Of a stretch of DNA of 64,000 bases, positions 36,017 to 43,493 are shown piece after piece. The notes beneath the pieces were generated by a model, which was not told the origin of the DNA, searched no databases, and saw only the letters and a program-made list of their open reading frames with translations. Origin of the DNA: DATCJA01 sp963814955 (lineage in GTDB: Bacteria; Acidobacteriota; Vicinamibacteria; Vicinamibacterales; UBA2999); NCBI GenBank assembly GCA_963814955.1, contig CAWFEX010000015.1:620001-684000 (forward strand). The letters are read 5' to 3'. The position numbers were made by a program, and so were the translations under genes. Numbering within the stretch: the stretch's first letter is position 1; every line of letters starts with the position of its first letter.

Positions 36017-36265
36017 TTAACAGAGGGCCTTCCAGTTCATCAGACGGATGAACGCTTCATTCACCAGGGGGGCAGTTGTCTGGAGCACATGGCCGGGACG
36101 CTCGCGGCGGAGGTACTGCCGAGCAAGGCGACGAAGCTCGGGTTCCACGAGTGGTACGAGCCTCTCAAGGGCGTCCTCGCTGCCTTCGCGCCAGGCAACT
36201 AGGAGCTGCGTGATCTCGAATGGCGGGTCGCCAGGCAGGGACGCGGATGACAAGGTTTGCCTCAC
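36017..36265 (-). pseudogene. N-terminal fragment of an ECF-sub sigma factor
   Basis: 'FEITQLLVAWREGSEDALERLVPLVEPELRRLARQYLRRERPGHVLQTTA' and 'LVNEAFIRLMNWKA' form region 2 of an ECF-sub sigma factor. A Pro codon is inserted after QTTA and the frame stops right after NWKA, where the family normally continues 'WxxRAHFFA'. Region 4 is absent. It is a broken relative of the gene at 22311. Confidence 0.7.
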
Positions 36266-36363
36266 CTATTCGCCTTAGACGGTACGGGACGATTCGGCCG
36301 CGGCCAGCTTAACCAATCGGCTCGGAGTGATTCCGCCGCCAGCCCCGTGGGAGGGTTCTCCAC

Positions 36364-36759
36364 ATGACGACACGAATCAGGATGGCGTTGGCTGCGGTGG
36401 CTGCACTTCTGTTCCTGAGCCTTTCATCAACGGCGCTGACACAGTCCCAAGAAAGACAGTCGTCTCTGGTCACGCAGGTAGTGCTGCTTGGAACAGGAAC
36501 ACCTGGATGGGACCCTGACAGTTCAGGCCCATCTACGGCGATTGTCGTCAACGGAGTTCCCTATCTGGTGGACTTCGGGCCGGGAGTGGTAAGACGCGCG
36601 GGGGCGGCTTATCAGAAGGGTGTGAAGGCCCTATATCCTCCCAACATCAAAGTCGCGTTTCTCACCCATCGGCACGTGGATCACACGGTCGGCTACGCCG
36701 ATCTCATCTTCAGCCCTGCACAGGAGCGCGGCCTCCGACCTGGCCCTGATCCGATCTCG
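36364..36759 (+). pseudogene. metallo-beta-lactamase-fold hydrolase, N-terminal part, split by IS
   Basis: ATG at 36364 and a signal peptide (MALAAVAALLFLSLSSTALT). 'VLLGTGTPGWDPDSSGPSTAIVVNG', 'PYLVDFGPGVVRRAGAAY' and 'VAFLTHRHVDHTVGYADLIF' carry the HxHxDH zinc motif of the RNase Z/arylsulfatase-like branch of the MBL fold. The frame runs into the insertion sequence at 36760. The rest of the protein resumes at about 38251, so the ancestral gene was about 324 aa and periplasmic. Confidence 0.85.
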
Positions 36760-36930
36760 TGGACAGGTTAGTTGAGTTGGTTTCCGTTCGTCTGTTCTTT
36801 CAGTAGTACCTCGTTTTCGACGTTCGTAGAAAGCCGTGCAGGCGCTCGGCGGCCTTCCCGTCAACATCGATGCCGGCACGTGGATGCCGGCGAGCGCCAC
36901 CCCGTGAATCTGGCGACGACGGTGAATTCG

Positions 36931-37947
36931 TCACCGATCGGCGAGAGCGCGACCGTCACAGGATGCCCCAGGAACGACGATCGTCGGTCGGTGCAGGCTG
37001 GAGTATCCCCTTGGCAGCGGCCTCGTGGACGCGCGTCGCTGATCGTCGATGCGCGGCGCCGCGCGTTCGAAGGCCGCCGGACTCACGTAGCCGATCGTGG
37101 AGTGCCGGCGGCGCTGGTTATAGAACACCTCGATGTAGTCGAACAACTGCCATCTTGGCCTCGCCGCAGCTCTCGAAGCGATCGGCCAGCTCGCTCTTCA
37201 CGGTCGAGAAGAACGCTTCCATCACCGCGTTGTCGTAGCAATTGCCGCGGCGACTCATACTGCACGTGATGCCGTGCGCGTCCAGGATGCGCTGGTAGTC
37301 CTCGCTCGCGTAGGTGCAGCCCTGGTCGGAGTGATGCAGCAAGCCCGGCGTCGGGGCAGCGGCGCTTCAAGCGCCATGCTCGAGCGCCTTGATCGTCAGA
37401 TGCCGGTCGTTGACCGCGCTGACCGCCCAGCCGACGACGAACCGCGAGAACAGATCGAGGATCGCGGCCAGATACAGCTTGCCGCTCTCGCCGATCACGA
37501 ACTCGGTGGTGTCGCCGACCCAGCGCTGATTCGGCGCCGCGGCGGTGAACTGCCGGTCGAGGAGATTGGCCGCGACCGGCTGGTCGTGGTCGCTCATCGT
37601 CGTGCACTTGAACCGCTTGCGCACACGCGCCTTCAGACCCTCCTCCTGCATCAGCCGGATCACCCGCTTGCGGCTGACGCGTTCCTGCTGCTCGAGCAGA
37701 TCCCGGTGAATCCGCGGGCTCCCGTAGCGGCCCTTGCTCGCCGTCAAACGACGCGCGCACCAGGACCTTCAACTGGCGATCCCGTGTGCGCGCGGGCCGA
37801 CTCGGGCCGTCCCTGCCAGGCATAGAACCCGCTGCGCGTCACCCGCAGGCACCGGCACAACAGGCTGAGCGAGTGGTGCGCCTTCTCCGCCGCGATGAAC
37901 CGGAACCTCACCGCCGCTCGGTCGCGAAGAAGGCTGCCGCCTTTTTT
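36931..37947 (-). pseudogene. IS3-family transposase OrfB (DDE), multiply frameshifted
   Basis: The fused product begins through a programmed -1 shift at the A6G run (37941-37947). Blocks: 'KAHHSLSLLCRCLRVTRSGFYAW', 'SKGRYGSPRIHRDLLEQQERVSRKRV', 'PNQRWVGDTTEFVIGESGKLYLAAILDLFSRFVVGW' (first Asp), 'LLHHSDQGCTYASEDY' (second Asp), 'NCYDNAVMEAFFSTVKSEL' (Glu) and 'VFYNQRRRHSTIGYVSP'. The D-D-E residues are all present, but the blocks lie in three frames with unprogrammed shifts near 37745, 37350 and 37150. Confidence 0.82.
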
Positions 37948-38224
37948 AGGATCTCCCGCTCCTCCCGCAGAATCCGATTCTCTTTCCGGAGGCGGGCGAG
38001 CTCCTCGCGCTCGGCGGTCGTCAGGCCCGTCTTGCCGTGCGTGCGATCGGCGCGCGCGCGCTTCACCCACTCGCGCAGCGCCGTCTCCGTCAGATCGAGG
38101 TCGCGGGCCACGCTGCCCACGCTCTTGCCCTCGTCGAGCACCAGCCGGACAGCCTGGGCCTTGAAGTCGTCATCGAATCGCCGGCGGGGCCGGCGTTTGG
38201 GGTCTCTGCCATCGGTCGGGACAT
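37908..38224 (-). pseudogene. IS3-family OrfA (helix-turn-helix), one indel near the start
   Basis: 'RRFDDDFKAQAVRLVLDEGKSVGSVARDLDLTETALREWVKRARAD' is the HTH_Tnp_1 domain and 'EELARLRKENRILREEREILKKAAAFFA' is the leucine-zipper coiled coil of IS3 OrfA. The likely ATG at 38224 (MSRPMAET) is one base out of frame with the rest, the shift being near 38198. It ends at 37908, overlapping OrfB through the A6G slip site. Confidence 0.8.
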
Positions 38225-38250
38225 CGTATCCACCTTTCGGAAGATGTCCA

Positions 38251-38825
38251 CGAAACCGGATCAAGCCCAACCCGAGGCACTTGAAGTGTATGGCCCGCGA
38301 GGTACGGTGGAAATGACGGAGTCCATCCTCAAGGCACACAGGCTCAACCCTGAGGACCCAAGATACAAAGTCAACGCGCATGAGATTCGACCTGGCGTTG
38401 TTTATCAGGACGTCAACGTGACAGTCAAAGCGTTTGCCGTCCAGCACGGCGGCGTGGAGGCATTCGGCTTTCGCTTCGAGACGCCAGACCGCAGGATAGT
38501 GATTTCCGGCGATACTACGCCGACGCAAAGTGTCATAGACAACTGCGATGGCTGCGAAGTCCTGATACATGAGGCTTACAGCATGGCGACCTTCAATGCT
38601 GTTACGCCCGAAGCGCAAGGCCAAAGGAAAAAGCTCCATACTTCTACCCTGGAGCTGGCCGAGCTTGCCAAGAAAGCGCGACCCGGTCTCCTGATTATCT
38701 ACCATCGATCGAATCTCGGCGGACTCGGACGCGGACTAGCGAATCCCTTCGACGTTTTGCTCCAGGAAATTCAAAGAACGTACAGTGGCCGGGTTGTGAT
38801 TGGCCGGGACCTCGAAATCTACTAG
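38251..38825 (+). pseudogene. metallo-beta-lactamase-fold hydrolase, C-terminal part after IS
   Basis: Continues the gene at 36364. It has 'LEVYGPRGTVEMTESILKAH', 'VKAFAVQHGGVEAFGFRFETP' with a metal His, 'RIVISGDTTPTQSVIDNCDGCEVLIHEAY' with the bridging Asp in SGD, and 'LLIIYHRSNLG' with the last His position. The reading frame joins ...GPDPIS to TKPDQAQPE across the element. The catalytic set is complete in the ancestral protein. Confidence 0.83.
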
Positions 38826-38996
38826 AGCTAGGCTGCGGGCACGCGCCCGCCGAGCAATAAGAATGAAGCCGATCGCGTTTGCACTCGTTGCTAAATCTTG
38901 CTGTGGTGACAACCAGCGTAGTGTCCCAAGTTTGGGCCGAGCGTTGTGTTTGGCCTCGCCGGTTGCCGCTGCCGAGGGACCGTGATTGGAGGACCC

Positions 38997-39110
38997 ATGA
39001 CCCGTCTTGCTCTAGCCGCCGCATTCCTCGGCAGCATCTCGGCCACCGGCGCCGGCCAAGTCGTGGCTCCGCGTTCTCCCGTCATCGACATGCACGTTCA
39101 CAGCACCAGC
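38997..39110 (+). pseudogene. amidohydrolase N-terminus truncated at the module III right-end repeat
   Basis: ATG at 38997, signal peptide 'MTRLALAAAFLGSISATGAG', then 'VVAPRSPVIDMHVHS', where the D-x-H-x-H metal motif marks the start of an amidohydrolase TIM barrel. Protein sense ends at about codon 38, exactly where the right-end repeat begins (39111). The junction therefore cut a host or cargo gene. The remaining 250+ residues are not in this window. Confidence 0.72.
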
Positions 39111-39355
39111 GGGTCGGCTGACAATCAAGGACTTGTCTGCTACAGCTCTCGCGCGCGAGAAACGCACTGAGTCGATGAGCATGCGGAATTTGACCGGATG
39201 CTCACGGTCAGCTCGGTTGATTGGTTCTCGATTCTCTGAGGGAATACGAGAATCGTCATGCAATCGCGTCAAGGATCGCTCAGGCTTCGTCGATGAATTG
39301 TTCAGAAAGGCCGAATCGTGTAGTTACGTAGAACACCGTAACCCATTGAAAAGAG
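39111..39355 (+). repeat. right-end repeat of module III
   Basis: Direct repeat of 26004-26245 at roughly 90% identity, including the inverted repeat CGATTCTC/GAGAATCG (39229-39236, 39248-39255) and an AATTGTTCAG motif near 39296. It directly abuts the encoded CCA of the intact tRNA-Asn. Confidence 0.82.
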
Positions 39356-39430
39356 TGGCTCCTCAGGCTGGACTCGAACCAGCAACCCTCCGGTTAACAG
39401 CCGGATGCTCTGCCATTGAGCTACTGAGGA
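39356..39430 (-). tRNA. tRNA-Asn (anticodon GTT)
   Basis: A complete 75-nt cloverleaf on the minus strand: acceptor TCCTCAG/CTGAGGA, D-arm GCTC...GAGC, anticodon arm TCCGG-CTGTTAA-CCGGA with GTT, T-arm GCTGG-TTCGAGT-CCAGC, discriminator G and encoded CCA. It is the only intact copy. Its last 45 nt are the integration core repeated at 4510, 9210 and 26246. Confidence 0.97.
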
Positions 39431-39470
39431 ATACAGGTGGGACCGCAGCGGTCGGCCGAACCCAGTGATC

Positions 39471-40123
39471 TTACTTGGTTCCTGGCCCCTCCGACAACCC
39501 GCGCCCCACTGGCCTTTTCGCGCCAGGTGTCATCACACGGCGCATCAGGCGCCGGACCGCCGCTGCCGAGCGACTGCTACCCAGCCATCGCCTCACATCG
39601 GGCCGTCTGAAGAAGGCGCGCGCGGCACGGGTCTCCATCAGCGTCCGCAACAGGAACGCAGGTATCGTCCCAGCCGTCGTCCGGAAGGATTCGATGGCGG
39701 CGTCGTAGTTCTCCCGCGATACGTAGAAGCGGCTCACTGCGATCGACTCGCCGAGATTCTCCACCTGATGCGCCCAGCGCCACGGTACGTAGATCGCATC
39801 GCCCGCACCGACGTCGGCGACATGGAACGCGACCGCCGGGAAACCGGCAGGAGGCGTCTCGAGATAGCTCCGCACCGTCGCCGGCGTGAAGCGACCGTCT
39901 GAGGTGAGCAGGCCGCGGGCGCCAAGCTCGTCCCAGCACTGCGGCGTCGGCAGCGGGAACTCGCGGGCAGAAAAAAGCAGCAGCCATCGCTTGATGCCTT
40001 TCAGCGTGAGGTTCCACGTGCACGAGTTCAGGCTGTCGTAGTGCGCCGGTGTTGCGCTGCCGGTCGCACCCCAGTAGACGTTGTTGCGCGTGGCTGGATC
40101 GAATGCAGTGGCGGTGGTCCGCG
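39471..40123 (-). CDS. cupin-like (JmjC/Cupin_8) protein, N-terminus unclear
   Basis: The frame gives 'YWGATGSATPAHYDSLNSCTWNLTLKGIKRWLLLFSA' with the HxD iron-ligand pair, 'GDAIYVPWRWAHQVENLGESIAVSRFYV' with the distal His, and an Arg-rich helical tail. This is the double-stranded beta-helix core of Cupin_8/FIH-like Fe(II)/2-oxoglutarate oxygenases. The usual 80-120 residues before the core are missing: the upstream sequence belongs to the membrane gene ending at 40124 and no ATG is available, so the gene is 5'-truncated or starts at an unusual codon. It adjoins tRNA-Asn. Confidence 0.65.
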
Positions 40124-40534
40124 TCAGCGACGATCGACCCAGAACGCCACGGACAAAACTACGAGAGCGGCAGACCAGACGTAGTAACCGGGGTAGAGCC
40201 TGACCACACCGACGTACGTGCCAACCAGCGAAAGCATCCAGGCACAGGCCGCCGCCGACGTCAGCGTCAGCCTGCACCAGCGGGCGGCCGCGTGCCAGCG
40301 CGCGGCGAGCGGCGCCCCCAATGCGGTCAGATTGCCCGCGCAAACAATCACCCACAGCGGCGTCGCCACGGGCCGCCCCAGCGGTGCGAGAAACGCGCCT
40401 ATGAAGCACTGGTACCCCCGCACCTCAAAACCCCGCAGGAGCTCGCCGCCCATGTCGGAGTCAATTGCGACGAGCAGCATCGACGCCAGAAACATCATCC
40501 ATCCCAGCGCAATCAGCACGGATGCTCTGGTCAT
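40124..40534 (-). CDS. small four-helix membrane protein
   Basis: 136 aa from the ATG at 40534. Four hydrophobic segments: 'VLIALGWMMFLASMLLVAI', 'GYQCFIGAFLAPLG...PLWVIVCAGNLTAL', 'LTLTSAAACAWMLSLVGTY' and 'YVWSAALVVLSVAFW'. No family is recognised; it looks like the YvaD/DUF-type small integral membrane proteins. It lies directly upstream of the cupin core on the same strand. Confidence 0.6.
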   Translation of the reverse strand: MTRASVLIALGWMMFLASMLLVAIDSDMGGELLRGFEVRGYQCFIGAFLAPLGRPVATPLWVIVCAGNLTALGAPLAARWHAAARWCRLTLTSAAACAWMLSLVGTYVGVVRLYPGYYVWSAALVVLSVAFWVDRR

Positions 40535-40786
40535 GCCTCAAAGCGCCAGCTGTCATCAGCCGTCGTTTCAGCCGTCTGACGCCTCGCGCGAGACGTACAA
40601 GTAGAATGGCTCGCGCGGAAGTCGCGACGAGGAGCGAACCAACCAAGGGCCTGCCCTTGATATCCCGATGCAGATTGCCCTTGGCTGGTTGGCAGCGTCT
40701 TCTTGGCGCGCTCCGCGCGCCTAGGACCGCTATATGACAACGAGCACAAGATTCGCGTTGGGAGCCGTATAGCGGTCCAATACGCC

Positions 40787-41826
40787 ATGAATCGATTCAC
40801 CTTCATCTATCTGTCAGCCGCAGTGACTTTGGGAACAATGTTGGCGCTGGGGACGGTCGCCGGCGCCCAGGACGGTGCGCCAATGGCGCACCGCTTCATC
40901 AAAGTGGCCGACGGGGTCTACGCCGCGGTGGGCAACGGCACCATCCAGACCCAGGACACCGTAGCCGTCGTCGTCAATCGCGACGATGTGCTGCTGGTGG
41001 ACACCAACATCACACCCGAAGCGACCCGCCGGCTCGTCAACGACATCAAGACGCTCACCGACAAGCCGATTCGCTACGTGGTCAACACGCACTGGCACTA
41101 CGACCATACCGACGGCAACCAGGTGTTCGGACCCGAAGTCCGGATCATCGGCCACGAGAACACGCGGAAGACGATCCTGGGCGGTGTCCTCCACAAGCGC
41201 CTCGAGCAGGCGTTTCGCGATCTGCCCAATGCCCTTGCCAACACGAAGAAGAGGCTTGCCGCGGAGCAGGACCCGTCAGCGAAGGAGCAGATTCAGCGGC
41301 AGCTCGCGGTGCAGGAAGCATATCAGGCACAGCTCAAAGAGACGGTTCCCACGCCGCCCAACGTGACGTTGACCGATCGCCTCACCATCTTCAGCGGCGA
41401 TCGCGAGATTCAGATCATCCATCCAGGCCGCGGCCACAGCGACACCGATGTGCTCGTCTATCTGCCCCGGGAGAAGGTGATCATGACCGGCGATTTCTGG
41501 GAGGGCGATCGCACCGGCGCCCTCAATTTCGGCTTCCACGACGAATGGGCGACAACCTCGAGAAGCTGAAGGGCATGGACTTCGAGCACGTGATCGCCGG
41601 CCATGGCGATCCGTTCACCGGCAAGGAGACGATCGGGTACTTCCAGGCGTTTCTGCGCGATCTCTGGCGGCAGGCGAAGGCCCTGCACGAGCAGAAGGTG
41701 CCGGTTGCCGAAGCCGCGAAGCGCATCGATCTGACGGCGCACAAGGCGCATTTCGACAATTTCGACGAACCGGGCATTCCACAGGCAACGGCCGCGCGGT
41801 TGTACCAGGTGTTGGATCAGCGGTAG
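40787..41826 (+). pseudogene. MBL-fold metallo-hydrolase, exported, one frameshift
   Basis: ATG at 40787; signal peptide 'FIYLSAAVTLGTMLALGTVAGAQ'. 'IKVADGVYAAVGNGTIQTQDTVAVVV', 'VVNTHWHYDHTDGNQVFG' (HxHxDH), 'IIHPGRGHSDTDVLVYLPREKVIMTGDFWEG' (His and bridging Asp), then, after a shift near 41550, 'LEKLKGMDFEHVIAGHGDPFTGK' (final His). All zinc ligands are encoded, so an intact enzyme would be about 346 aa. An internal helical insert (ANTKKRLAAEQDPSAKEQIQRQL) is typical of the subgroup near quinoprotein-relay MBL proteins. The single shift may be a read error. Confidence 0.82.
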
Positions 41827-41827
41827 A

Positions 41828-41935
41828 AGGTCCGGCTAAAGCCGGACACTACGTCTGCCCGGAGGCTAAAGCCGGACACTACGTCTGCCCGGAGGCCTGA
41901 AGGCCTCCGGCTACCGCTTGCCCAGGCGGTTACCG
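41828..41935. repeat. REP-like palindromic repeat cluster
   Basis: Two tandem copies of a 30-nt unit (ggctaaagccggacactacg plus tctgcccgga) are followed by palindromes aggcct-gaaggcct and a duplicated gcttgccc/ggttaccgcttg unit. The core GTCCGGC-taaa-GCCGGAC forms a hairpin. It lies between convergent genes, where it could serve as a bidirectional terminator. Confidence 0.65.
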
Positions 41936-42556
41936 CTTGCGCCGGCGGCCGACACGCCCTTTCTCTCCGCCAGTAATGCCGAGCTGTACGCCGGTTCCGA
42001 TTGCGCCGAGCGCCAGCCACGCGATCGGCAGCCAGCGCTGACCCGGCGCGGGATTCATCGGATAGGCCACCCACACGTCGCCAGCCGCCGCCGCCGCCAG
42101 TGCCATGCGATCGCCAATGAGCGCCATCCCGCCGACGATCATCGTCCACGCGCCGCCGAAGCCGGTGCCGACGATGATGAAGTACCGCTGCAGATACATC
42201 GCGGCGGCTGCCCCGGTAATCGCCAGGAAGACGACGACGAGGAAGTGCGGATCACGATCGCCGGCCGCAAAAAAGAGATTGGCCGCAACGGCGCCAAGGC
42301 CCGCTCCAATCAGGGCGACACCCAGAAAATAGGCGGCAATGAGAATCGCCGCGCCGATCAGTCCCCCTACAGCGGCGGCGATGAGCATCGGACCGGTGTC
42401 GCTCATGCCGAAGATCGAGCTGGACGCCAATGCGCCCAGGATGAGTCCGAAAATGGCGAGGACGATGCGAAACAGGCGATAACCGAAGAAGCAGGCGACG
42501 ATCCCGCCGACGAGAAGCACAATCGCGGCTGGAATCTGGTAGGAGGATGGAAGCAT
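41930..42556 (-). CDS. DUF4203-like multi-pass membrane protein
   Basis: 208 aa from the ATG at 42556, directly after the recR stop (TGAATG). Six to seven helices rich in Gly/Ala/Ile ('IPAAIVLLVGGIVACFFGYRLFRIVLAIFGLILGAL', 'MLIAAAVGGLIGAAILIAAYFLGVALIGAGLG', 'FIIVGTGFGGAWTMIVGGMAL'), then a basic tail ending in GRRRKR. The gly-zipper repeats match the DUF4203/TMEM198-type family. Function unknown. It is co-transcribed with recR. Confidence 0.78.
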   Translation of the reverse strand: MLPSSYQIPAAIVLLVGGIVACFFGYRLFRIVLAIFGLILGALASSSIFGMSDTGPMLIAAAVGGLIGAAILIAAYFLGVALIGAGLGAVAANLFFAAGDRDPHFLVVVFLAITGAAAAMYLQRYFIIVGTGFGGAWTMIVGGMALIGDRMALAAAAAGDVWVAYPMNPAPGQRWLPIAWLALGAIGTGVQLGITGGEKGRVGRRRKR

Positions 42557-43153
42557 TCAGATGTCTCTTCTGCCTTCCATCGCGCGCGTCATGGTCACTT
42601 CGTCGGCATACTCTAAATCAGAGCCCACCGGAACGCCCATCGCAATCCGTGTGACGCGCACGCCAAGCGGCTTCAGCAGGCGCGCCAGGTAGAGCGCGGT
42701 CGCTTCACCCTCGACGGTCGGACTGGTCGCGAGAATCACTTCCTCCACCCCGCCGTCGCCAACGCGGCTCAACAGACCCTTGATCTTCAGGTCGTCGGGC
42801 CCGACACCGTGGAGCGGCGACAGCACGCCCATGAGCACGTGATAAAGGCCGCGGAACTCGCGCGTCTTTTCGACGACGATGACGTTCTGAGGCTCCTCGA
42901 CAACGCAGATCATGCGCGGATCACGCGAGGCGCCGGTGCACAGGGCACAAGGGTCGTCGGCGGTGATGTTGTTGCAGATCGAGCAGTACGTCACCTGCTC
43001 TTTCACGTCCCGGATGGCGTCGCACAGGCGCTCGGCCTCCTCGCGGGGATTCTTCAACAGATGGAACGCCAGGCGCTGCGCGCCTTTTGCGCCGATGCCC
43101 GGAAGCTTCTGGAGCTGCTCGATCAGGCGTGACAGAGGTTCGGGGAGCGACAT
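42557..43153 (-). CDS. recR: recombination mediator protein RecR
   Basis: 198 aa, full length. Helix-hairpin-helix 'LQKLPGIGAKGAQRLAFHLL', zinc finger 'CSICNNITADDPCALC', Toprim 'ICVVEEPQNVIVVEKTREFRGLYHVL' with 'LSPLHGVGPDDLKI', and the C-terminal Walker-B-like 'EVILATSPTVEGEATALYLARLL'. RecR works with RecO (and RecF) to load RecA on SSB-coated DNA. It lies downstream of ybaB and dnaX, the classic dnaX-ybaB-recR order. Confidence 0.97.
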   Translation of the reverse strand: MSLPEPLSRLIEQLQKLPGIGAKGAQRLAFHLLKNPREEAERLCDAIRDVKEQVTYCSICNNITADDPCALCTGASRDPRMICVVEEPQNVIVVEKTREFRGLYHVLMGVLSPLHGVGPDDLKIKGLLSRVGDGGVEEVILATSPTVEGEATALYLARLLKPLGVRVTRIAMGVPVGSDLEYADEVTMTRAMEGRRDI

Positions 43154-43193
43154 CGAAATGCAGACCGCGGATTCGAGAAGGCCAGCGATCGTG

Positions 43194-43490
43194 CTAGAGG
43201 CCGGGAATCTTCATGCCGCCGAGGAGGCCGCTCATCGACTGACCGAGCTGCTCGTCGACCTTCCGGCCCGCGTCGTTGACGGCCGCGAGAATCAGGTCCT
43301 GAAGCATCTCCACGTCTTCCTTGGACACCACCTCTGGATCTATCCGGATCGATTGAAGCTGCTTCACGCCGTTGACGACCACGGTCACCATGCCCCCGCC
43401 GGCCGTTGCCTCGACGCGCATGTCCGCCATCTGCTTCTTCAGGCGCTCCTGCATCTCCTGCGCCTGCTTCATCATCGATTGGATGTTCAC
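43194..43490 (-). CDS. ybaB: YbaB/EbfC nucleoid-associated protein
   Basis: 98 aa from a start at 43490, 3 nt after the dnaX stop. 'MNIQSMMKQAQEMQERLKKQMADMRVEATAGGGMVTVVVNGVKQLQSIRIDP' is the tweezer-dimer fold of YbaB, and 'LQDLILAAVNDAGRKVDEQL' the C-terminal helix. It binds DNA as a dimer. Its conserved place between dnaX and recR supports the call. Confidence 0.95.
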   Translation of the reverse strand: MNIQSMMKQAQEMQERLKKQMADMRVEATAGGGMVTVVVNGVKQLQSIRIDPEVVSKEDVEMLQDLILAAVNDAGRKVDEQLGQSMSGLLGGMKIPGL

Positions 43491-43493
43491 GCG

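Larger units (their letters stand above)
36760..38250 (-). mobile_element. IS3-family insertion sequence (about 1.49 kb, degenerate)
   Basis: Imperfect inverted ends: TGGACAggTTagttgAGtTGG at 36760 and, on the other strand, TGGACAtcTTccgaaAGgTGG at 38250. Two overlapping minus-strand frames encode OrfA and the DDE transposase OrfB, with an A6G slippery stretch between them. The insertion splits an MBL-fold gene whose two halves join in frame when the element is removed. Exact target duplication is unclear (the flanks share only CG). OrfB has several frameshifts, so the element is probably immobile. Confidence 0.8.

Noticed and set aside
41828..41935. Riboswitch or attenuator for neighbouring genes
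   Set aside because: The block is at the 3' side of both convergent neighbours, and the units are simple palindromes seen elsewhere in the window.
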